Origin: Agriotes lineatus
Taxonomy: Eukaryota; Arthropoda; Insecta; Coleoptera; Elateridae
NCBI GenBank assembly: GCA_940337035.1
Contig: OW679200.1
Coordinates: forward strand, 22,919,090-22,983,089
Length of the DNA: 64,000 nucleotides
Direction of reading: 5' to 3'
A program made the translations under genes and the position numbers. Every line of letters starts with the position of its first letter. The stretch's first letter is position 1. Positions 12,901 to 24,900 of this stretch are shown here, in pieces. The notes beneath the pieces are model-generated. The model worked only from the letters and a program-made list of their open reading frames with translations, had not been told where the DNA came from and did no database searches.

Positions 12901-15900
12901 ATGGTTACATTTTTGATATCACTTGATATTTTATTTTCGAGTAAAATTTAAATTTTACTTTTTATGGTGGTGTCGCTACGATTTTCTTGCCGAATCTACA
13001 TTCTAGCAGTAATTCATGTCCGATAATTTCCTTATCGTGCACAGAACAACGTAATCGGCCCTCGCGTACCGCTCTTGCCGACTAATACGTTGTTTCTGTG
13101 CAGTCTAAAAAATTACCGGAAAGGATTAATGCTCTTATGAGATTATAAGTGAAAATATTGAGTTTATGTTAAAATCATTCACCATTTACCACCGTCTTCT
13201 CTTCCTTTCTTGTTTTTGCAAATTCACCGCTGCACAAGAGGAAACACATTTTTTGTCAATTACCTACTAATTGTCAAGTTGTACTTCCCACTGTTTACGT
13301 CGCTGGCGTTGACTTGATATTAACTTTAACGCTCAGTATCACAATAGCTAGCGATATTTTACTAAAGCATATTTGACTTAATTATTATATTTTGATCTTA
13401 AGAATATATAGTTTATGCTTGTGCCATTACTGATGAAACACCGTCTACAGCTAGTGAGGTACGTATTTTGTAAATATTTCTTATAGTTTGTCCAAATTGA
13501 GGTGGCGCAGTCCAGGTATACGGATTAAGCGGGGTTTGCTGTAAGTGATTCCTTGTTTACATGTAATCCCTGGTTGTACATGCTACTTACCAGTTGATTA
13601 GGTAAAATATTGAGCCCCAGTTTTTAGTACTAAAATAATACACTGCTATGGTATATATTTTCGTTATTAGATATTAACAGGAAGTCCTCTAACTTGCAAA
13701 TGTTTTATAAACGGCGTTCTTTCTGATTAAACAAAATTTAAATTTCTAATGAGTCATTAGTAATGCCATTTGGTCGAGTCATAACTGTTTTTCTTAATTT
13801 CTGTTCCGTTTTCTAAATAAATAGCATAACACTTTATTTTATTTAAATTGTATAATATACAAAAATTGCTGTGTTCTAGGTACTTGTAATAATATATGTA
13901 AATACCTAGTTGCTTTTGTTTGATTCCTTGATTTCCAATATATCAATTGTTCGAAAAACCACTGCTAACTAAATGCGGACCTGTTCTGCTGGTAAAGGGG
14001 TTTCGTAATCTCAAATGACTAGGGTAAGCTCCGAAGCCAATTAACTACGGCAAATCCCTCATATAATCCGTATACCTGGACTGCGCCACCTCAACTGTAC
14101 AATCGTCAACAGTAACGTGAAATTAACTAATACAGAACACAAGAGAAAATTTACAAGAAATATTTTTATAATTTGTGTATGGGTTTCCGTAATTTTTTTT
14201 ATGTTTTAACGTCCCCTATAACCTTATATGTTTGGCATCATTCTAAAATACCTTGTATATAAACTATGAAATTTTGAAAATATTAAACACGATTTACCTA
14301 TAAGCGTTGTAAACGTTTAAAGTTTAAAAAAAATTGCATCAATCGCCGATTGTATCGTGTGTTCCAAAAAAGCTCATTTAGGGCAGGCCTTGCAAAGAAA
14401 GATAAAAAATGTAGTCATGTGTTAACTTAAGTCTGTAAGGTGAATGCCAGATTCCATTTTGTTTATGAAAACATTTGTCACTATGACAGGCACAGTTTAC
14501 ACTGTATTAAGTTCACTTGTATCAAACAAAAACAAAATAAGATGGCATTTACACAACAACAACGAGTGTATTAACCATAAGAGTCAATAAACATTGTTTT
14601 TATTAAGTGTTTTGCATATTGTAAGGAAAATAGTTCACGAGCAAGGTGTAATTTAGTTCTCTCTGACTTACGGTACCTCATTCGCTTCAATGAGTATGTA
14701 CTAAGTTATGGCAAACTTCAATTTGATCATGGCATGCTGCGAATGAGTTTTTTTAAACAGAGGATATAAGGTGATACGAGCATTCTTGTATGGTTATGGG
14801 TCTTGTTTGGTAATAACGGTTGCAGTTGAAGAGCGCATTAAACACACTATTATCATGTTTTGTTTTTAACTTTTGTGTGCATCTTGTGTGGTGTTCGAAT
14901 ACTTTTTGTTGATGTTGATGTTTCCTTTTAGATTATTAAAATTAAAAATCATCGCTATATTTGGATTAAAACATCTGCGGAATTTAGATGAGTCAATAAT
15001 TGAAACTTGAAAATTTCGCATCACACGCGTAAGCGGGGTGATCTTCTGCTTTAACAGATCCAAAGTAGGTGGTGCATTCTCGTAAACCTTTGATTTGAGA
15101 TATCCCCACAGAATAGGTCAAAAGGAGATAAATCCGGGTTTCGAGGAGGCCAATTTAGGGTCCATCTATTAGATTTGATGCGATTCGGGAAAAGTTGGCG
15201 AAGCTGTTCCATTACGATATTCGCGGTATGAGTGGCCCACGAAATTTTCAAGTTCGTTTGGGAGAAGTGGTATGACGTGAGGGGTGTCATTTGGTGGATG
15301 TGATGTTTCACAAATAATTTCCCAAAGATTGAGATTTATTTTGTAATTTTTTTCAATAAAATATGTCAAGAAATAACAAATTTATTTCAAGTTTAAAAAG
15401 AAAATTTGCCACCGGACACCCGTTATTTATACTATCTGCTTACAGTATAAATAGTTGTAAAATGTGCGGGTATCGCCCACTTCCATTTGTGATTTGGTCA
15501 CTAATATATCGTTGCCATTTTGTTGCCAGTTTTTCGTAGCTACTGATGATGACAGCTTGGCTGTCGAAATACGCATTCAACAATTATAATTTTAGGTTTA
15601 GTTTTTGTTAAATTAAAAGCTCCCCAAATAATTTATCACGAGCCGCAACCGCCTTAGTCTAGATTTTACTTATATATATATTTTTTGTATATTTTGCACG
15701 GCTTGCTGAATTGTATGACAAACGTCACTTTATACGGCCTGGGCATTTTTCAAAATCCATTGTTGTTTTCATTTTTAAGAAAACGCAAATTTTAGCCGTT
15801 TTGACGCCACATACCCACGATGATACTTAAATGACAGCAGCTATCAAGACTAATGCGTGTTTTAAAAATTATTTTTCAAATAAAGTATCGGTAGGATAAT

Positions 15901-18900
15901 GACCTGTTTTGAATTTAATATAAATATGAATGGTGTGATCTATTTATAGTGCCGTGTCCGTACATCTTAGAGCTATCGTTTTAATGTTCTTCTTGAGACA
16001 GGGGTGTGGAACTCCAAGAATTCGTAGTTGAAGACGGAATAATATTTTCAGGCAGGTGTTTTTTGGATAGCTCACAGATTCGCTCTAAAATGGAATGTGA
16101 TATGCAGATAATCGTATTTCTTACAAATTTGATGTAGGTGGTAATAGTACTTAATTAATTATTTTATTCTGTGTGCTATTGCAAGGTTGTAAGTTTATGT
16201 GGACATTGTAAAATTTTTAAAATTAAACATTTAAAAGTTATTTGTTAAATTGGATATCCAACTGTAAATGTAGTAATTAAAAATGTACTAAAAAAAGTCA
16301 GACATTCCAGTGTAATTTAATCGTCTTCGCCCAGAAGAAGTTACTCGAAAACACCTTTCTTCAAAATGAAAGCTACAACTAACAAATATTTCTTGCAGTT
16401 TCCGTTATTTATCGATATGTAAATAAAAATAGAAAATAGAAATTGCTAAGGAGGTATGTTGTTTGAAAGATCAGTACGATAATTTAAATTTAGCTTTGAC
16501 ACCATTTCCTTGGTAAAACTTGATTTGAGGCAAATTGATAAGATCTTCCCCAGTTGGTATATTTGCACTTGCAATGCAACTCCTTTTATACGTATGTAGA
16601 ACCGCTTCCCATTTTAACAATACCAAACGAAATCGTAAACAATAAAAATGAATAAATTAATCAACAAATTATATGGTGAACGTAAATATTGTAAATGAGA
16701 AAATGTACGAAAAAACTAGCAGAAAACTGATCAAAAAGCACAATAGAAAATCAAAGTAGAAAGTACACGGGAGGGTTATATTATTGTTGTAAAATTTAAA
16801 GAAACGTTGTAAAGTTTAATTAACTATTTGCATCGTAGTCAATGTGCAAAGTGATGTTGATTACAATTTTTTCTACTCCCGCATGTATATATTCTGTTTT
16901 CTTCACAATCTACAGAATGGATATGTAGGCAATTGTAGTTAACTGAACGTATATGATTTCATATCCACACAAGCGTGGATATGAAATACACCAATCACAA
17001 ACCACGTTAGTCGTGATTACCTAGGCAACTTTCATTAATTGTTTGTTTTGCAATGGGCACGCGCTGCTGTGCACTGTTTGTGGCAAACGTGATTTTGTTG
17101 TAAGATATATTATTAATTAGCGTTGAATAAATTTTCTTTTAATTTTCCATTCTTTTCCATTGATAGGTCGTAGAAAAAATACACTGTACAACTCGAGCGG
17201 AATGTCCATATCGCCCTCGGATAATTGAGCACTCCGCCTACGGCGTCGTGCTCACACTTTATCCTCGTGCGATATGGACATCATATCCACTCTCGTTGTA
17301 CAAACTACTATGAAATTTCCTCCCGTGTGTATACAGCGCTCTACGGAGAATCGCGGAACTTCACATATGCCCAAGCCGTATAAAGTGACGTTTGTCAAAC
17401 AATTCAGCAGGCCGTGATATTTATATAAAGGAAATAATATTGTTCTACGACTACAATGCAAATAGCCAAAAAACACTCCTAACTCTGAAAATCCTACATT
17501 TCACACAGCGCAGCGTGCGACAACGTTGTCGCATGCTTAAAAACAGCGTGCGACATCGATGTCGCACGCTGAAATTCACGCGTATTTTTGAAATCTAGGA
17601 GGCGGCTTGCAGTTGTAGAAAAAGTATAGTGCTTTTTTTCACGACCGGGAGTAGAAGTCGGTTTCTATAGCATTAAAATTGTGACAGAAGTAAAACATTT
17701 ACTCTCTAGAGACTAAAGAAGACAAAAATTCCCCTAGGGAGTTTTCATTATGACTGACACAACAATTATGTCAAAATTCGTTATCAGGTTAGGTCTTGCG
17801 TCAGTTTTGACACAAACTGACGCAAAACCTAACCTGCTAACCTCGAATTTGACATAATTGTGAGCTCTTGTCATAATGACTTACAGTGCCACCAACTTTA
17901 AAATTTACCATAGGCTACTAATTTTAAAATAATTGTAACTAAAATGTCATAAATGACGTTTAAAAAATACAGGTTTTTCGTTTTAAATCTTTCTGCAGCG
18001 TGAAAATAGTAGATTATGCAATGAGGGAGAGAAATTGCACTGAAGCAAAATAGCATTCTCTCCGAGTTGCATATACTATTTTTTTTCACGTTGCAAGAAG
18101 ATTTAAAACGAAAATCCGTTTTTCTAAACGTCATTTATTGACATTTTAGTTACAATTATTTTAAAATTAGTAGCCTTTGCTAAATTTTAAAGTTGGTGGC
18201 ACTGTAAGTCATTATGACAAGAGCTCACAATTATGTCAAATTCGAGGTTAATAGATGAGGTTTTGCGTCAGTTTATGTCAAAACTGACGCGAAACCTAAC
18301 CTGTTAACCCCGAATTTACCATAGATTACCATAGATACGGTAACATTTTTTACTTTAGTCCCTAGGGGCTAAAGTAATTACTTCTGTCCCTAGAGATAAA
18401 ATGAGCTACTTTAGTTCCTGAAATAAGTGACTAAAGTGCCAACTTTAGTCCCGCAAGTGCAAAAAAAATAGTATATGCAACTCGGAGAGAATGCTATTTT
18501 GTTTCTGTGCAATTTCTGACTCTCGGGCTTCCCCCTCGAGTCAGTTGGCTTGCAGTTGTAGAAAAAGTATAGTGCTTTTTTTCCACGACCGGGAGTAGAA
18601 GTCGGTTTCTATAGCATCAAAATTGTGACAGAAGTGAAACATTTACTCCCTAGAGACAAAATTTGACAAAAATTTCCTAGGGAGTTTTCATTATGACTGA
18701 CACAACAATTACGTCAAATTCGAGGTTATCAGGTTAGATTTTGCGTCAGTTTTGACACAAATTGACGCAAAACGTAACATGCTAACCTCGAATTTGACAT
18801 AATTGTGAGCTCTTGTCATAATGACTTACAGTGCTACTAACTTTAAAATTGACCATAGGCTACTAATTTTTAAGTAATTATAACTAAAATGTCAATAAAT

Positions 18901-21900
18901 GACGTTTTCCGACGACCACTATGCAATGTGAAGAAATTCGCACAGTTTATTGTTACTGAAAATTGCAAATTTCACCTAGCAACGAAACTGTGATGAAATG
19001 AGTGTGTGAAAAACATTTCACACGCTCACGGCCTTCTGAGAGCCGGCAGGCACGCTGATCTAGAACACCGTGCACACGCTAGACTGTACAAAATAGTTAG
19101 CCACTTTGAACATCGTCATTTGTTTTATTAAAAATAAATATTGAAACGTCAAATTGTAGCAAGTGCAGTAACTACTAGCCGAATTAAGATTTATTTTTGT
19201 TAAGAAATTGGGAAATTGTAATAAATAAAAGAGGTAAATACATTTCATTCAGATAATTATAGATTTTATTTAGTTTTGCTGTAGATATGGACAGTGATGA
19301 AGAAATTAGTTCGACGCCGCCCGACGTAAAGCAGGCAGCATTAATTACTACCGCAAATTTGCTACCGTCAATATCAAAACAAAGATACGACACCGCTTAT
19401 AAAAACTTCATTAATTGGAAAAATGAAAATAATGCCAAGTCTTTCTCCGAAAATGTTTTGTTAGCATACTTTGGAAAACTTTCGAAAAATTACAAATCTA
19501 GCACTTTATGGTCAATATATTCCATGCTGAAAACATCAATTATAGCAAAACATGATATTAACATTGCTAATTATTTAAAATTGAAGGCTATTTTAAAACG
19601 GCAATCAGATGGATATTTGCCAAAAAAATCCAACACGCTAAATCCCCAAGAAATTAAGCAGTTCATTGACACGGCCCCTGATGAATTTTATTTGTTAACA
19701 AAGGTAGGTAATTTATCGTTTTTGTTGTGTTTTATCGTAGCCGACTAATAAAGTTAGTAATTTTAAATAAATAGGTGGCCCTCATTTTTGGAATCAGCGG
19801 AGCCTTAAGAAAAATTGAATTGTGTAACATCAAACTTTGTGATCTGAAGGATTTAAATTCTGCGTTATTGGTTATGATTCCTGTGACTAAAACTAAAAAT
19901 CCCAGAAGTTTTACTATAACAGGAACATTTTATGCAATTTATAAAAAGTATGCAAGCCTGCGACCAAAACATTTGACCAATCCAAATGAACGTTTCTTTA
20001 TAAACTACCAGAAAGGGAAATGTACGTCCCAATTTGTAGGGATTAATAAGTTTGGAAATATGGTAAAGCAAATTGCAAAATTTTTAAACCTGCCCAACCC
20101 GGAAACCTATACAGGCCATTCGTTCCGGAGATCGTCAGCCACCATTCTTGTCGATTCAGGTGGAGATCTTCTCACACTAAAACGCCACGGTGGCTGGCAA
20201 TCCAGTGCAGTTGCCGAAGGATATGTAAACGACTCGTTCAACAAAAAAAATTGAAATTTCCAATAAAATTGTGCAATCAGTAGAACTGGCACCAGCATTA
20301 TTATCAAGCTCATCCAGTATTAACCCTGAAGAAGAAAGTTTTCAAGCGCAAAAAAATCAAAATGTGGCCACGCAAGAAGCCCCAAACCTAGCATTCACAT
20401 CATCAAAAAACACTGTTCAAGCAGAACAAAACCAGCTCGAATCCGAAATTTCAAATGTCCCTATAAGTCTGTATAACTGTTCTCATATTACGATTAATTA
20501 TAATTTCAACAAGTAAATTTGTAACTATTCTAAATACGTTTTGTTAAAGTTAATAAACAAAAATGTAATAATTAATACATTTTCTTATTTTGCTATTTCA
20601 AACAGAATTAGGTGGTCGTCGGAAAAGTAGTGGTCGTCGGAAAAGTACAGTGTAAAACTCGTGCTAAATGGATATTTCACACTCGTATGTTTAAGCCACT
20701 CGCCAACGGCTCGTGGCTCAAATTTTCATACTCGTGTGAAATAACCATTTTTCAGCACTCGTTATACAATATACTATTAAAAAAACGGGTCTTTCGTTTT
20801 AAATCTTCGTGCAACGTGAAAAAAATAGTATATGCAACTCGGAGAGAATGCTATTTTGCTTCACTACAATTTCTGACTCTCTAACGCATTTCTCTCCCTC
20901 ATTGCATAATCTACTATATTAAACTCGCCTGCGGTTCGTGTCACCAAACTCCCCCACACGTGTGAAAGTGCAATCCTCAACACTGTGTGAAATGTAAGAT
21001 TTTCAAAGTTAGTTAGGAGTGTTTTTTTGGTTATTTTGAGAGCAGTCGTAGACAAAGACTTTTTTTAAAGAATTTGGAAAAAGGTGCACTTTGTAATTAT
21101 TTTTCTGCACTTCATCTTTCTTTCCATGTTTTTATTTATTGTTTCATCTAAAAATGTTTTTAAAGAAAATACTTGATTGTAGCATGAGCAAAAAAAAGTT
21201 AATCGAGTGTGCTTTTGGAATTTTCAAGTTCTATATTATAACACCAGAAAATATGAAGCTGTTATTTGACATTTATTACAAACTAAGGTTATGCCCTTTT
21301 TCTTCTTCTGTTGCAGGCTTTGGAAATAAAGTACCTATGATAGAAAATTATTTTCATCTAGTATGACTATGGAATATTTGCTAATTTATGAATGCCACTA
21401 CATTTATACTTAAATGTCAAACTTGACATTTTATTTTTAAGTGATTTATAGTTGGATTCATAAATTAGGCAGTATTTCATAGCCATGCTAGATGAAAATA
21501 ATTTTTGATCATACTATATTTTCGTTGAGCTTATTATGAGAAGACTTGATCACAGTTATGGTCGCGCTGCGATATTAGCAACTATCACCTACTGTCAGAG
21601 CTGTTTGGTACTCGAGTACAAGTACTCAGTAACTGTACTCTGAGTAGTTTTAGTGTACTTGGTACTCAGTCCACGAGTACATTTTCTAAAATGTACTTGT
21701 ACTTGTATTTGACGAATTTAAGTGTACTCGAGTACATATTCCTGTACTCGAATACATTTACGTGTACTCGAGTACATATCCGTCTACTCGAATAGATTTT
21801 CGGTTACTCGAGTACATTGCACTGCGCAATAAGTACCTACATTTTTATCCAATTTCAGACATGTGTCCGCCAGTTGCCATAAAAAGCTTAATTGCAGTTT

Positions 21901-24900
21901 TGTAACCCTTGCAGTCGTGCAGTGTTCAGGTTTCTAGTTAGTTCGTTAGTTGATTGTTTAATAAAAATTGTGACTGACTACAGTGATTACCGATTAGTGA
22001 CGTAAACTAACTAGTGAATCACCCGAGCTAGGCTTCGCTTCGCTAATTACACGATTTAATTAAATTAAATATAATTATGTTTAATTTTACTTTTTCGTAC
22101 TTTTTTTGAAAATAAAAACCGTCCTACAATCTAAGTCTAAAAATTAGCAAAATTTTAAGCTATCATACAATTTAATCGGTCCATCTTCGGAGGAGATAGC
22201 GAACAAAGATAAATACATACATACAAAGAAAGAAAGAGACCACCGATTTTATGTTATTGATTATACGAGGCGACTGAAAAAAGTGTCGCGAACCTAACTT
22301 ACTTATTTTAACAGAACGCCCTATATTTAGATTCCTTAAAAGTATTACGTCGAGAAGCTAATATTTTTAATATAAAATTGTGTGTCTAAAGTTAACTATT
22401 TTGGAGATATTAACGATTTGGAAATATATTCTAAAAATTCCGATGAATGTGACAGCAAAGCCAAAGATCAGGATCTAGAATATTTATTTTGATGAAGATA
22501 ATAATGATCTCTTCATATTATTGAAACCCAAAAATTGAAAGTATCACATAAGATAAAAAGAAGTTCAAATTATTCTCCTTAGCATAGAATTTCGGCTTAG
22601 ACCGCGTAGTATTCGTATATGAACACCCAGCATTTTTTGGCTTAGTATCCTCGTTCTCAAGATACTCAAACAACACGAGCCACCAAAGAGCATGGCCATC
22701 GCGCGGGTTTTTGCTCGACTTCACAAGATGCAAGGCACATTAAGCCAAAAAATGCTGGGTGTTCATATACAAATACTACGCGGTCTAAGCCGAAATTCTA
22801 TGCTAAGGAGAATAATTCGAGTAACCGCGAAAGCCTCAAACAGTACATAAGAAGTCCAAAATTGAAGTTGAACTTCTACATTACCTTGAAGATAAATGGA
22901 CCAATCTGTCAATGCTGGATGATTACCCGAAAATGAAAAACTTTTCATGCGCTATAATACATGCTTGCGATCATCGGTTGCAGTAAAACAATTATTTTTG
23001 TTTGCGACACTGGTAAACAGACCAAGTCGCCATGCCCTGACAGATGACAATTTTGAAAAACTTGTTCTTTTGAAAGCCAATAAAAAAAGACTAAGAAATT
23101 TTGTGTTTTTTGTTTTTACCATCTCTCCGCCATTGCATTCCTCTGTACTCGGTACTCTGTACTTGTATAGGTATTCGAATACTTTCATTGTGTACTTGTA
23201 TTCGGTGCTCGATTACATTTTAAGTAAAGTATTTGTACTCGGTACTCGAGTACTTTTTGTCTGTGCTCGGAACAGCTCTGCCTACTGTCTATAAAAAAAT
23301 GTCAGGGACAAGTATCAGGTATAATTTTCTGAATACACATGACTTCAAAATTCCAAAGGCACCTTTGATGAACTTTTTCTTTGCTCAGACTATATATTTA
23401 TTCGTACTAGTTGTTTTTGCGTTGGGAGGATTATTTTCATCAGTCGACATTTTCGGTACTTGATGTATCTTTTATGATGCAATAAATTTTTTCCACGACC
23501 GGGAGTAGAAGTCGGTTTCTATAGCATCAAAATTGTGAAGAAGTGAAACATTTACTCCCTAGAGACAAAATTTGACAAAAATTTCCCTAGGGAGTTTTCA
23601 TTATGACTGACACAACAATTACGTCAAATTCGAGGTTATCAGTGAGCTCTTATCATAATGACTTACAGTGCCACCAACTTTAAAATTTACCATAGCCTAC
23701 TAATTTTAAAGTAATTGTAACTAAAATGTCAATAACTGACGTTTAAAAAAACGGGTCTTTCGTTTTAAATCTTCGTGCAACGTGAAAAAAATAGTATATG
23801 CAACTCGGAGAGAAGAATTAATGAAGATATTTATATTTTCATGAATTGTAAGTGCAGTTAACATTAGCATGAGGGAAGAGGCAGAAGAACAACATTATTA
23901 GAAACAGTTAAAATTAGAATCAGCGTGAACTGCTTCAAATAGCAAATTAAAATGTTTATTCTGACGTATTACATGTAAATAGTGGCCAGTTGTAGATTAA
24001 CCACAATCTGACACGATTTCATAATGATTAATGACTTAAAACCCACGCTAAAACGAATTAAAAATAAGAATGAATCGAAAGTAAGTAAAAATTAAACAAA
24101 CATTGGCCGTTTTGTAGTTATAATACCGTTATCTATCTTCTCAGACCATACATGAGAAGTTCACAGAATTGTCTTCAGAAATAGGTATATTGTTATTGCA
24201 AGAATAAGAAGATAAACTAGGATTCGATATTACGGAGTTATCCGATTGTTTTTCACCATGTATCAATTATATTTCACTTTGTCAAATGTAATTCCCATTT
24301 GTCAACACCTGTCAAAGTTATATCAAATGTATTTCCCTTTTTTCAAAACAATTTCGCAAAATATCAAATACGTTTCCCTTTTTCAATCGAACTAAACTGT
24401 ATTTATTTATGTAAATATGAACTAGTGAATCACCCGAGCTACGCTTCGGTTCGCTAATTTAAGAGAAATTCATTAATATAAATTAAAAAAAGAATGGATC
24501 AACCGGGAATCGAATCCGGGCCGCCCGCGTGGCAAGCGAGGATTCTACCACTGAGCCAACGATGCTTCGTTGAACAAGGCGCTGCTATAATGGTATATGA
24601 ACATTAAGGGTTTTATAATTTAATTTTACTTTACTTTTCCGTACTTTTTATCAAATAAAACGGCCTACAATCTAAGTCTAAAAATTAGCAAAATGTTAAG
24701 CTATTATACAATTTACAGAATTCGGGGCCAATTCCCCTCCTTTTATTTGCTTCCGTTATAAATTTAGTCATTGTTACTAGAGAAACATGGTTAATAATAA
24801 TTCATATTAACAATAGGAGGGGAATTCGCCCTGGATTATGCAGTCTTCCCCCGAAATCTAAACTCGCAAACCTGGCAATTCAGTTAAATATTTTTGTCGT

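Larger units (their letters stand above)
17440..21054. mobile_element. Composite block bounded by ~75-bp inverted repeats
   Basis: The sequence at 17440-17512 (including CTACGACTAC, AAAAACACTCCTAAC and ACATTTCACACAG) recurs inverted at 20978-21054. Inside are two direct copies of a ~360-bp unit, a large fold-back and the tyrosine-recombinase element. The layout looks like a fold-back element that grew by duplication and then took an insertion. Confidence 0.55.
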
